Shown here: piece by piece, positions 1 to 8,262 of the stretch
How positions within the stretch are numbered: the stretch's first letter is position 1
Layout: every line of letters starts with the position of its first letter
Assembly: GCF_004798935.1 (NCBI RefSeq)
Contig: NZ_RAHT01000006.1
Location: forward strand, 124,001-188,000
DNA: 64,000 nucleotides
Reading direction: 5' to 3'
Origin: Ningiella ruwaisensis
Lineage (GTDB): Bacteria; Pseudomonadota; Gammaproteobacteria; Enterobacterales; Alteromonadaceae
Notes under the pieces: generated by a model
Database searches by the model: none
The model's input: the letters and a program-made list of their open reading frames with translations, nothing else
Told to the model about the DNA's origin: nothing
Made by a program: the position numbers and the translations under genes

Positions 1-14
1 AACGCGCAACCATC

Positions 15-38
15 GTCATCCCCGCGCAAGCGGGGACC
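15..38. repeat. REP-like palindromic element
   Basis: A GTCATCCCCGC / GCGGGGACC inverted repeat with a 4-base loop. It resembles the dispersed GTCATCCC-type palindromes found between genes in many proteobacteria. Related but different elements occur near 31.8 and 39.1 kb. No gene is visible in the first 209 bases. Confidence 0.5.
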
Positions 39-65
39 TCCTTAATTATGGTATGAACCGTTGCC

Positions 66-91
66 AAAAAATAAGAGCAAAAAATAAGAGG
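66..91. repeat. 13-bp tandem duplication
   Basis: Two adjacent copies of AAAAAATAAGAGS differing only at the last base. It lies in the gene-free left edge of the window and is one of many short tandem duplications in this sequence. Confidence 0.6.
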
Positions 92-209
92 GCGCTACTT
101 CAACACTAGCTCAATGCCAATAGAAACGCATTGATTAATCGAATAATAGAGAAAAGCTACGTTGGAGTGTTCTTCCCCTCCCTCCCGCTTTTACATGGAT
201 AAAGTGATA

Positions 210-1127
210 CTATACATTCTCACTTTCAAGATATTGCGAAAGATAAGCAAACGCATGATCAATAAACTTTCTAACAACCGGTCGTTGGTTATTTCGATGT
301 GTAAATGCTATCGCCAAGTCTGCCGCTCTCGCATAATAGTCGGGTAGAATTGGCCGAAGTCTCTCTGAACCTTTACCTCGAGACACAAAATCGGGCAAAA
401 CTGCAATAAGATTACTGTTTTCCAAAGCGCTTTTGATAAGCCAAGGATTCATACAAACAATCTTGGCGTTTACAGTAAGCTCTAATTCATCAATGGAGTC
501 ATTAAACAGCTTGATACGGGTATTCTTGCTATCACCAGCGTAGAGCAGCGCGAATGGATGCGTTGCCAGTTCACTTGGATGTGTGACTACAAGTTTGTTT
601 TCGATATCAACATATAGCTTTGTTCTGACCTGGGTTATTTTTTTCAAGATTACTGTATTGTGCTCAGTCGTACCTACTTTAAAACCTACATCGATTTGCT
701 TGTTCGCATAGTCTGTTTGCTCATCACTGAGTATTATCTCAAATGTAACGTTTGGGTAATGTTTTATAAAATCAGAAATGAGCCCTCCCAATACTAGTTG
801 CCCTAAAATTACAGGTGCTGTAACGCGAACATTGCCAGATATTGTATTCGTGTTTTCTGAAATATTCGAATTGAGCAGTTCTAATTCATCTAAAATACTG
901 GTCGCGTGACGCAAGAAAATCTGTCCAATGTTAGTTACTTTTACACCTCGTGTATTACGGTGGAAAAGTAATGCCCCTGCTTTACCTTCAATTTCTTTTA
1001 GGCGTCGGCTGAGAGTAGCGATTGGCATCTTCAACTGTTTAGCTGCTGCTGTTATAGAGAGTGTACCTGCCAACACAACTATTATCTGAGCGTCGGAGAA
1101 GTTTGATAAAAGTGTTCCGTTTTTCAC
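210..1127 (-). CDS. LysR-family transcriptional regulator
   Basis: A 305-residue LysR-type regulator, full length for the family. Residues about 10-65 form the winged helix-turn-helix (ITAAAKQLKMPIATLSRRLK); the remainder is the periplasmic-binding-protein-like effector domain. The start is GTG at 1127 with a GGAA ribosome-binding site about nine bases upstream. It is divergent from the isochorismatase-type hydrolase at 1213 with only 85 bases between the two starts. By the usual LysR arrangement it probably controls that gene and itself from the shared interval. The effector is unknown. Family assignment is firm; the target is inference. Confidence 0.88.
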   Translation of the reverse strand: MKNGTLLSNFSDAQIIVVLAGTLSITAAAKQLKMPIATLSRRLKEIEGKAGALLFHRNTRGVKVTNIGQIFLRHATSILDELELLNSNISENTNTISGNVRVTAPVILGQLVLGGLISDFIKHYPNVTFEIILSDEQTDYANKQIDVGFKVGTTEHNTVILKKITQVRTKLYVDIENKLVVTHPSELATHPFALLYAGDSKNTRIKLFNDSIDELELTVNAKIVCMNPWLIKSALENSNLIAVLPDFVSRGKGSERLRPILPDYYARAADLAIAFTHRNNQRPVVRKFIDHAFAYLSQYLESENV

Positions 1128-1212
1128 AATTATTATTTCCAGTTTTGCAGGGTACTGCTTTTTTTTTGCGATGATATGTTTACGTTATCTAACAAAAAAG
1201 GATGATAAATAT

Positions 1213-1896
1213 ATGACTTTACCCTCAAGTGAATTGACAGCTGAAAATTGCGTTTTTTTAATGATAGATCACCAATCTGGTTTATTTCAGTTTTTAACTT
1301 CGGTTGATCCCCTTCAACTGAAAAATAATATTTTAGGACATGCCAAAACTGCAAAAGCGTTTAATATTCCAGTTATTATGGGAACAAGCTGGCCAACAGG
1401 GCCGAACGGCCCTACGATGCCTGAGTTAACTGCTTTATTTCCCGACGTCGAAATTATTGATCGCCCATATGTAAATTTTTGGCGAGATGAAAAATCACGA
1501 AAGGCTGTTGAAGCGACAGGAAGAAAAAATTTAGTAATATCCGGATTGGCAACTGAAGTTTGCGCAGCATTCCCTGCCATTTCTGCATTAAGAGATGGTT
1601 ACGAGGTCTATGTAGTTATAGATGCCTGCGCCGATTTTAATGAATTGATTACTCAAGTCACCATACAGCGATTAGCTTCTGCCGGTGCCATTGTAACAAC
1701 TTGGGTGGCGGTATTAGCTGAACTAGCGGGAAACACAGAACAAAATGGTAAGCATATAGGTCAGTTACTAAGTGACCATGTTGGTCAGTATTACGCCGCC
1801 ATGAATAGCTTTTTGGGGTCTGCGAAAAATGCTGAAAATGTTAAGAAAGCACTAGAATTTAATAAAATCCCTCCGATAAGTGCACCTGGATTATAA
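1213..1896 (+). CDS. Isochorismatase-family (YcaC-like) hydrolase
   Basis: A cysteine hydrolase of the isochorismatase superfamily, 227 residues from the ATG at 1213. An in-frame start lies at 1171, but the AAAGGA before 1213 favours the later one. The catalytic Asp lies in the IDHQSGL motif near the N-terminus and the nucleophile Cys in SGLATEVCAAFPA. Spacing and flanks match YcaC-type enzymes more than true EntB isochorismatases; the substrate of such proteins is generally unknown. No signal peptide, so cytoplasmic. The neighbouring divergent LysR gene is the likely regulator. The downstream gene is far away, so it is probably monocistronic. Confidence 0.82.
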   Translation: MTLPSSELTAENCVFLMIDHQSGLFQFLTSVDPLQLKNNILGHAKTAKAFNIPVIMGTSWPTGPNGPTMPELTALFPDVEIIDRPYVNFWRDEKSRKAVEATGRKNLVISGLATEVCAAFPAISALRDGYEVYVVIDACADFNELITQVTIQRLASAGAIVTTWVAVLAELAGNTEQNGKHIGQLLSDHVGQYYAAMNSFLGSAKNAENVKKALEFNKIPPISAPGL

Positions 1897-2540
1897 AGTT
1901 TGTAATTTATTGAAGACCCTTTACTAAATTTTGTTGTTAATAAAAATTCAAGGGTTGCTCTCTAACAAAGCGAGATAAACAATCGTTTAAAGCTGGTTAG
2001 GTATCTAGTAGTACTAATCAACCTCGTCGCAACTATCGATGACGATAGCAAAAGCTGGTGAAAGGACGATTTGCTTTACAAAAGTAAGCGTCCTTTCAGT
2101 TCTTTATGTATTCAGCAAACTGTCAGATGAGCGTGTGCAAGATATCGACATTTCGCGATAGCGTGTAAACTGACAAAAAAGTGCAGTAATTGAGAGACGA
2201 AAATCCGCTTGCTCTTAGCGGACTCCAAAACAGGAAAAAGTGGGGCACTACAGCGATCCTATTTTGCAATCGTGATGAATAGTAGACAGTTTCACCAATT
2301 GACAAAAGACTCGATGCGTTGCGCGCGACTTTAATCTATGTTTTACGGAAGCTTCTGATATTAAAAAGAGTTGACGCTATTTCAACAGCACCTCAACAGC
2401 GTGCTTGTCGTATTGATTTTGTGCATCACAAATGAGCTGTACTCTTTCGTCTATACAAAAACTTGCCAAATGCTTAATGCCCTCGTAGTACTGACAGCCT
2501 GCTATGTAGGTGCTCAAAATAGAATTGCGCCTAAGCCCGC
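1897..2540. other. Gene-free interval with one hairpin
   Basis: About 640 bases between the convergent hydrolase and sirtuin genes. Short open frames here have no recognisable protein character or good ribosome-binding sites. The only clear structure is the hairpin at 2059-2098. The rest may hold 3' untranslated sequence or a small RNA; I see no further support. Confidence 0.5.
2059..2098. other. Strong 10-bp stem hairpin
   Basis: TGAAAGGACG at 2059-2068 pairs perfectly with CGTCCTTTCA at 2089-2098, and GCTT/AAGC inside the loop can extend it. It lies about 160 bases after the hydrolase stop. It is not followed by a clean T-run, so it may be a processing or attenuation structure, a small-RNA element or a weak bidirectional terminator. 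Confidence 0.45.
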
Positions 2541-3239
2541 TCAACGCTGTAGCAAACTATCAACGTATTGAGGTACTTTTTCTGAGGCCATGCCGTGGAT
2601 GGCCAAATCAAAATCGCTGTATCTTTCGCTTGCTTCCAGGTTTATTTCAACGGTTTTTGCACCACATTCTTTTGCAAATGCAACGAAGCCCGCCGCCGGG
2701 TAGACTTTTCCAGAGGTACCAATCGAAATAAAGAGATCACAGTGAATCAATGCAGCTTCTATTTTATCCATATGATAGGGAATTTCGCCAAACCAGACGA
2801 TATCTGGCCTTAATATATTTGGAGGTTGGCAGCAAGCGCAACGTGAATTGGCATCAAAAGGCGTATGCATTCTTATTGCCTCTTCGCTTTGCGCGCATTT
2901 AGCGCTTAGTAGCTCTCCATGCATATGAAGCACATTTTGGCTGCCTGCCCGCTCGTGTAAGTCATCCACATTTTGCGTCACCAAAGTGAAGTTGCCTGAA
3001 CAGGCTTGTTCCAGGCGCGCAAGAGCATGGTGAGCTGCATTTGGCTGGATTTTATCCGACAATAATTGTGCTCGTCTTTGATTATAAAAGCGATACACTA
3101 ACTCAGGATCGCGCGCAAAGCCTTCAGGTGTGGCCACGTCCTCAACACGATGATTTTCCCAGAGTCCGTTACTATCTCTAAACGTTGAAATACCGCTTTC
3201 TGCAGATACGCCAGCGCCAGTCAGTACTACTATATTCAA
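2541..3239 (-). CDS. cobB: NAD-dependent protein deacylase, CobB-type sirtuin
   Basis: A class III sirtuin of 232 residues that removes acyl groups from lysines using NAD. Motifs in order: GAGVSAESGISTFR (NAD loop), TQNVDDLHERAG, the catalytic His in HMHGE, a zinc-binding Cys set (one Cys after HMHGE, then the CACC stretch), PDIVWFGE and IGTSGKVYPAAG. The YNQR segment near residue 53 supplies the Tyr-x-x-Arg pair that in CobB and SIRT5 recognises succinyl and malonyl lysine, so desuccinylase as well as deacetylase activity is expected. The start at 3239 opens directly into the NAD-binding motif, as in short CobB forms. Cytoplasmic, apparently a single-gene unit. Confidence 0.92.
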   Translation of the reverse strand: MNIVVLTGAGVSAESGISTFRDSNGLWENHRVEDVATPEGFARDPELVYRFYNQRRAQLLSDKIQPNAAHHALARLEQACSGNFTLVTQNVDDLHERAGSQNVLHMHGELLSAKCAQSEEAIRMHTPFDANSRCACCQPPNILRPDIVWFGEIPYHMDKIEAALIHCDLFISIGTSGKVYPAAGFVAFAKECGAKTVEINLEASERYSDFDLAIHGMASEKVPQYVDSLLQR

Positions 3240-3604
3240 GATATTATTTATCCTTCTGCCTTATCTATATATTTCAAATGTGGATTCATGTAACAAAACT
3301 ATGTCTAAAACATACGTAAACTGCGTGCGAATGTAAAACTTATCGCGAGAACCACTGGTCAATTTCGCGCGAAAATCATATCTAAACTATTGAAATAAAA
3401 TAGCTAAATCATTTTCTGATTTTTCAAACACTAAACACCATCTGTTACATCCAATTATTCTGCTGCAACACCTTTTTTGCTTTTTTATACGACTATACAC
3501 AGGCGACCTATCGTGTTTTTACACGTTTGCTTTGGCGCAGCTCTTATTTTTGAAAAGAGCATTCTTGATAAGAGCATTTTTAAAAAAGCAATTTGGAGAT
3601 AAGC
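3240..3604. promoter_or_regulatory. Divergent upstream region of cobB and the DUF3718 gene
   Basis: About 365 AT-rich bases between divergent genes, so promoters for both are expected. I cannot fix -35/-10 boxes with certainty. The 3' end carries a 15-bp tandem duplication just before the downstream ribosome-binding site. Confidence 0.45.
3551..3580. repeat. 15-bp imperfect tandem duplication upstream of DUF3718 gene
   Basis: TGAAAAGAGCATTCT followed directly by TGATAAGAGCATTTT, with a third degenerate unit (TAAAAAAGCA) running into the GGAG ribosome-binding site. It lies in the leader of the gene at 3605. Confidence 0.55.
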
Positions 3605-3967
3605 ATGAAAAAGTTACACCTTAGCCTAGCAATGATTTTGATGAGCGCGAGTTTTGGAAGCCTGGCACTTGCAACGCCTATACAATTTGAAGCGGCTGAC
3701 GACAGTTACGAAAGCCGACTATGTGTGGCTGTAACCAAAAAAGGAGCAGATTATCGAGTCCGGCAGTTAGTGAAACAAGCGACTTCATCAAGACTGATTA
3801 CTCATAACTACCGAGAAGTTGTTAACAACATTAACTGTAATGGAATGAACATTGTCGATTTTGCAAGAGAAGTAGATAACCATGTTTTGGCAAATAAGCT
3901 CGATAGCTTCCGAGATAAGCGTCGCGCTAAATCAGGCAAAATTATTGATATTGTGGCGGCAAATTAA
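3605..3967 (+). CDS. Small secreted DUF3718 protein
   Basis: A 120-residue protein with a Sec signal peptide (MKKLHLSLAMILMSASFG, cleavage near LALA-TP). The mature part contains two Cys and the CVAVTKKGADYRVRQLVKQ...NGMNIVDFARE pattern that I recognise as DUF3718, common in Alteromonas and Shewanella. Function unknown. The ATG at 3605 has GGAG six bases upstream; the in-frame TTG at 3593 overlaps that site and is rejected. A strong terminator follows, so it is a single-gene unit. The two Cys suggest a disulfide in the periplasm. Confidence 0.8.
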   Translation: MKKLHLSLAMILMSASFGSLALATPIQFEAADDSYESRLCVAVTKKGADYRVRQLVKQATSSRLITHNYREVVNNINCNGMNIVDFAREVDNHVLANKLDSFRDKRRAKSGKIIDIVAAN

Positions 3968-3996
3968 AGGTTGTCCATAAAGGATATAGCTTGATT

Positions 3997-4033
3997 AAAA
4001 ACGGCCAACTTTTTAAGTTAGCCGTTTTCCTTT
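3997..4033 (+). terminator. Rho-independent terminator after DUF3718 gene
   Basis: AAAACGGCCAACTT and AAGTTAGCCGTTTT form a long stem with one bulged C, closed by a three-base loop and followed by T-rich sequence. It lies about 30 bases after the stop at 3967. Because the stem is flanked by A-runs it may act in both directions between the convergent genes. Confidence 0.8.
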
Positions 4034-4061
4034 ACTTTCGATATTTATTCTTTCTTGCGTC

Positions 4062-4106
4062 GAAAGTTACTGCGCTGAAAGTTACCGCGGTGAATATTAC
4101 TGCGGT
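4062..4106. repeat. 15-bp tandem repeat spanning a stop codon
   Basis: Three units of GAAAGTTACYGCGST. On the minus strand each reads as four codons plus an in-frame TAA. The first unit is the true end of the lipoprotein gene (LSPQ-stop); the other two lie just beyond it. This is a multiplied gene terminus. Confidence 0.7.
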
Positions 4107-5926
4107 GAAAGCTCCCAAATAGTGACGCTACCTGAAACTTCATTGCCAATAACTAACAGTGCATTACCTGTTGGACTGGTATCAGCTTCTATAAAGGTCA
4201 TTCCCTCTGGCGCTAAATCACCAGTAATATCAGCACCTTCGGCCACTCCGCGATTGTTGAAATAGCTCACAAACTGCACGTTGTAAGGGTTGGTAATGTC
4301 GTAGGTCATGACACCGCCCATGCGCTCTAATCCTACAAATGCATATTGGCGATCACCAATTTTACCTAAAGCGAGTGCTTCCGGCTCTGGCCCTTTCGCA
4401 TCCGAACGGGTATCCCCTTCATTTTCGTCATTATTGTTGTTAAATAATGAACCGTAAATGGATGCTGTAATTCGCTCAAAATCATCCGCAGAGTCAAAAA
4501 CAACCAGTCCATTTGTATCCCAAATAGTAAACGAACGCGCACCATATGTGTAAAGTTCACTGTAGGTGCCGCTACCGTCTGTTGAGCCGTCTGTTGCGCC
4601 TTTAAAAGTAGTAACCAATAAGCGACCGATGTCGTTGTCGTCGTTGTTCAAATAATCGAAATTGCTCGCAAGCGTCAGGTCTTCTGCACGAATTTCATCT
4701 ATGAAAGCCAAACATCCATCATCTTCGTCATAATCAAGGCCACCTGCTGCTGTGCATGCCGCTTCATCTGCCACATCAAAAAAGTATTCACGGCCATCAC
4801 CTTCATTGGCGGTGACAATAAAGTTCGCACCGTTCCATTGATAACTGTCTACGGTGTCAACCTGATACATGCCAAATAAGCCGGGATAACGTTGAAAATT
4901 TACGCCCCCGTCTCTATCGGAAGCATCCAGTTGAAGCTGTCCCCAATCCTTAAACCCTAAACCAATAACAGAAGAGAGTGTATTATTCGTTAAGTCGACG
5001 ATTGCTAGCGCATTGGCTTCCTGAATAGATACAAAAGCAAGTGTGTCGTCTTCACTCACACCAACATATTCAGGCTCTAAATCTTTTGAGACGCTTGCTT
5101 CATATAAATTACCGTTGATAGTTCGACCGTCAGGATTAGCAAAAATGGCTCCTTGTGATTCAAGGCCTGACTGCTCAATTCCCGCAAAGGTTAATTCGAT
5201 ATGTGTATCAGCCGGAACGCCATCAGTTAGCTCGATGATTGAAATAGAGCCTTCTGGGTCAACGCTGTAATCTCCGGCAGGTTCGCCCTCATTTGCAACA
5301 ATGGCTTTTGCGCCATCATGAGTAAATGCAACGCTGTCAGGTAAAAATCCAACTTGTACATTTTTAATAAATACAGGCTGGGCACCTGAAACATCGTAAA
5401 AGGCAATACTGCCCCGCTCGCCGGTTGTTTCAGCAGCAACAGCTACAGCCAGCACATCATTATTGTTATCAAAAGCAATGCTGTTAGCCTCACCACTTAA
5501 TCCGCTAGTGGCATTGACATCAAGCGTTATGGCTGGGTCAAGATTTGTATTATTGATTACGCCCACTGCATCAGCACTTAATGCGGCTGCATCTAAACTG
5601 TTGATATCCATTATTTCAACAACTACAGGACTCGTAGAGCTATTTACTGCGTATACCCACCCTTTACTGGACTGATAGGCAACAATTTCTGCAGCACCCT
5701 CTGGATCTTCAGGATTAAGAACGGCTCTGCCTAACAAAGTCGCGTTAAGTGTAGTCGGAGCATCTGCGCCGTCCGCTCCGTCTGCGCCAGCATTTCCAGG
5801 TGCGCCCGGTGAACCTGCTGGGCCGGCCGGACCGGTCTCACCATCATCTCCTTCTAAAAAACAGCCAGATAAACTAAGACTAAAGGCACTTACAACAGCT
5901 AATAACAACAATTTTTTCTTCAACAT
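4097..5926 (-). CDS. Choice-of-anchor I family lipoprotein with collagen-like stalk
   Basis: A 609-residue surface or periplasmic lipoprotein. The signal peptide ends in the lipobox LSGC near residue 22, giving a lipid-anchored Cys. Next come about nine Gly-x-y collagen-like triplets (GETGPAGPAGSPGAPG onward), a flexible stalk. The remainder is a choice-of-anchor I type beta-propeller, with NEGEPAGDY, EPEYVGVSEDD and GPEPEALALGKIGDRQYAFVGLER as recognisable family stretches. Such proteins are related to esterase-like and alkaline-phosphatase-associated propellers, but activity is not established. The ATG at 5926 opens the signal peptide better than the one at 5938. It converges on the DUF3718 gene across the terminator at 3997-4033. 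Confidence 0.82.
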   Translation of the reverse strand: MLKKKLLLLAVVSAFSLSLSGCFLEGDDGETGPAGPAGSPGAPGNAGADGADGADAPTTLNATLLGRAVLNPEDPEGAAEIVAYQSSKGWVYAVNSSTSPVVVEIMDINSLDAAALSADAVGVINNTNLDPAITLDVNATSGLSGEANSIAFDNNNDVLAVAVAAETTGERGSIAFYDVSGAQPVFIKNVQVGFLPDSVAFTHDGAKAIVANEGEPAGDYSVDPEGSISIIELTDGVPADTHIELTFAGIEQSGLESQGAIFANPDGRTINGNLYEASVSKDLEPEYVGVSEDDTLAFVSIQEANALAIVDLTNNTLSSVIGLGFKDWGQLQLDASDRDGGVNFQRYPGLFGMYQVDTVDSYQWNGANFIVTANEGDGREYFFDVADEAACTAAGGLDYDEDDGCLAFIDEIRAEDLTLASNFDYLNNDDNDIGRLLVTTFKGATDGSTDGSGTYSELYTYGARSFTIWDTNGLVVFDSADDFERITASIYGSLFNNNNDENEGDTRSDAKGPEPEALALGKIGDRQYAFVGLERMGGVMTYDITNPYNVQFVSYFNNRGVAEGADITGDLAPEGMTFIEADTSPTGNALLVIGNEVSGSVTIWELSPQ

Positions 5927-6004
5927 TCGTCTTCCCATCAGTGTTTGAACAAGTTATTTTCATGCACAAGACTGCATCAGGAATGTGACGAAGACGTGAA
6001 AAAT

Positions 6005-6026
6005 TTATGACCGGTTTATGACCGGT
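6005..6026. repeat. 11-bp tandem duplication
   Basis: TTATGACCGGT occurs twice in succession between the lipoprotein gene and the Ca/Na antiporter gene. A third, degraded copy (TTTTTGACAGT) follows. Confidence 0.5.
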
Positions 6027-6082
6027 TTTTGACAGTACCGTTACAAAACGGGGCTGAAATATCCTTATTAATTCAAACGCTG

Positions 6083-7063
6083 TCAGGCAAAGCTGGTACT
6101 TATCAGAATGTAGTTGTAAACAATAAAACAAACTAACAAGGCTGCACCCTCAAGTCGGCTTACTTTTCCCGGGCCCTTTATTCCCAAACAAAAGACAAGT
6201 AAAGCCAGCGTTACTGCAAGGGAAAGGAATGCATCTCGATACAAAAACATATTGTCGATTGGGATCGCGCCTAAGCTACCGGCGATGCCAACAACGGCAA
6301 GCGTATTGAAGAGATTTGAACCAACTACGTTACCAATAGCCATTTCATGCTCGCCCTTTTTCACAGCAATGATTGACGAAATCAGCTCAGGTAACGAAGT
6401 TCCTATACCAATAATGGTTAAGCCAATAATCACATCGCTTACATTAAAATACTGCGCGACCTCGACGGCTCCCCACACCAGTACTCTGGAAGAAATAATC
6501 AGAATAATAACGCCAAACACTAACCACATAATGTGCTTTGCCAGCCCAGACGAGACTTTTTCTTCGTGAGGATTAATTTCAATCGCAACATCGTCAGCCA
6601 AAGCATCTTTTGTTGTGCCGCGTAATTGCCAAATACTCCAGGCGACTAGCAAAATAAATATACCTAACAAAGTAAAGGCATCGTCTCGAGACAGCTCCAA
6701 ATCAAATAACTGCCAGATAGCCAGAAAAGTCACGCCTAGCAAAATAGGAAACTCTTTTTTTAACACTTCAGATTTAACCATGATGGGGCTAAGTAAGGCA
6801 GTCGCACCTACTACAAGTGTAATGTTAGTGATGTTAGATCCGTATACGTTTCCAAGCGCAAGCCCTCCGTTGCCCTGCATTGCTGCAAAAAACGATACAA
6901 TAATCTCAGGGGCAGAAGTGCCAAACCCGATAATAAACATCCCGATAAAAAGAGGCGATATTCCAAAATAACCTGCCGTGAATGACGCGCCGTGAATGAA
7001 GCGCTCAGCACTCCATACTAAGATAGGAAGGCCCAGAACAATGGCCAATGTGGCTAATAACAT
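6083..7063 (-). CDS. Calcium/sodium antiporter, YrbG/CaCA family
   Basis: An inner-membrane cation antiporter of 326 residues with about ten transmembrane helices. It has the two inverted alpha repeats typical of the CaCA superfamily: GFGTSAPEIIVS near residue 50 and GIGTSLPELISS near residue 205, each with the ion-binding acidic residue, plus the GNVYGSNITN and GNVVGSNLFN segments. Length matches E. coli YrbG. The start at 7063 leads straight into the first helix. Upstream at 7100-7113 is the small inverted repeat ACTACA-N2-TGTAGT. The esterase gene upstream is in the same direction with about 100 bases between them. Confidence 0.9.
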   Translation of the reverse strand: MLLATLAIVLGLPILVWSAERFIHGASFTAGYFGISPLFIGMFIIGFGTSAPEIIVSFFAAMQGNGGLALGNVYGSNITNITLVVGATALLSPIMVKSEVLKKEFPILLGVTFLAIWQLFDLELSRDDAFTLLGIFILLVAWSIWQLRGTTKDALADDVAIEINPHEEKVSSGLAKHIMWLVFGVIILIISSRVLVWGAVEVAQYFNVSDVIIGLTIIGIGTSLPELISSIIAVKKGEHEMAIGNVVGSNLFNTLAVVGIAGSLGAIPIDNMFLYRDAFLSLAVTLALLVFCLGIKGPGKVSRLEGAALLVCFIVYNYILISTSFA

Positions 7064-7161
7064 ATAGTGATTTAACTGCCTCTAAATAAGTTCAAGTAGA
7101 CTACAAGTGTAGTACACAAATACTGCCTGAGTGATAAACAAATATAGATACAAATTAATTT

Positions 7162-8022
7162 TTATAAATGTGCCCTAAAAAAGGTATCTACGTCAGCGGC
7201 AACCGGTAAACCAGAAGGATTCGCCCAACTGAACGCGCCAACAGTAGCAGTGTGCCCGCCCGAATCATAAATAATCGTTTCAACTCTTCCATTGGCTTTT
7301 TCAATACCGGCTTTCAGTAATTCCAGGTTGCGAATATGCACTGTTGAGTCATTTTCAGTATAGATAAGTAACATAGGCGGTTCGCTACCGTCGATAAACG
7401 TCGTGACCTGCATATTCGGATAATTACTTGGAGGACCGAACATATCTTTAAGCTCTGGCGCTTCGGGCTCAAAATCATAGGGGCCTGCCATGCCCGCAAA
7501 GGCGTTAATAATATCGGGGGTTTTATCGAATGCTGCCAGATACGCCTGATTGGCCACAACCATCGCCCCCATATGCGCACCAGACGAATGCCCTAATACG
7601 AATAAATCATTGGAACCCTGATAATCGGCGATATTATCATCAACCCATGCGATAGCTTGCGCCGAATCTTCGATAAAGGTCGGGAACTTCACCTGCGGAT
7701 ATAAGCGGGTGTTTGGGATAACTGCGATATAACCTAAATCAGCTAGCCGCATGCCTACAAACTCGTATTGTCCTTTGTTACCCGTTGTCCATCGACCTCC
7801 ATGAAAAAACACAACAACGGGCAATCGTAGAGCGTTTGAAGCGTCACTAAGTTGTGCTGGCAGATAAATATCAAGTTTTTGCGACGGCAATTCCCCGTAG
7901 GCAATATCGCGCTTAATTTCGCCTTCAAACACATACTTTGGTGCATTCGCGGCAGTGAGCAAAAGCTTTGTACAGCCTTGTAATAAAAAAGAAAAGATAA
8001 GAATCGTCAATAATCGGTACAT
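7162..8022 (-). CDS. Alpha/beta-hydrolase esterase lipoprotein
   Basis: A 286-residue esterase of the BD-FAE/hormone-sensitive-lipase type. A lipoprotein signal ends at LLQGC (Cys near residue 17). Catalytic features: oxyanion-hole HGG in VVFFHGGRW, nucleophile elbow GHSSGAH, a late Asp in YTENDSTVH and the His in DSGGHTATVG. The enzyme is therefore expected to be complete and membrane-anchored, hydrolysing small esters. It lies in the same direction as the Ca/Na antiporter gene about 100 bases downstream; no functional link is evident. Confidence 0.86.
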   Translation of the reverse strand: MYRLLTILIFSFLLQGCTKLLLTAANAPKYVFEGEIKRDIAYGELPSQKLDIYLPAQLSDASNALRLPVVVFFHGGRWTTGNKGQYEFVGMRLADLGYIAVIPNTRLYPQVKFPTFIEDSAQAIAWVDDNIADYQGSNDLFVLGHSSGAHMGAMVVANQAYLAAFDKTPDIINAFAGMAGPYDFEPEAPELKDMFGPPSNYPNMQVTTFIDGSEPPMLLIYTENDSTVHIRNLELLKAGIEKANGRVETIIYDSGGHTATVGAFSWANPSGLPVAADVDTFFRAHL

Positions 8023-8262
8023 AAAGCTTATACAAGGCCATCAGGTAATTGGTTCATAAATCAAAAGCGGTAGATATTGCTTTCAATACATCGAAAATAA
8101 CGAACGAATGCTTAGATCTAATACGTTTATGCTGAATTATCGAGTTGGTGCTAATCTTCGTTATCAGACAATAGTTTATTACATGCTTTAAAGCGATTTC
8201 GCTTACTACAAGCATCAAAATCGCCAAGAATATTTGAAGCATGCATGTCTTTAAGGCGAATT

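Noticed and set aside
2123-2731. Several short frames between the hydrolase and sirtuin genes
   Set aside because: No ribosome-binding sites or recognisable products; some overlap the sirtuin gene.
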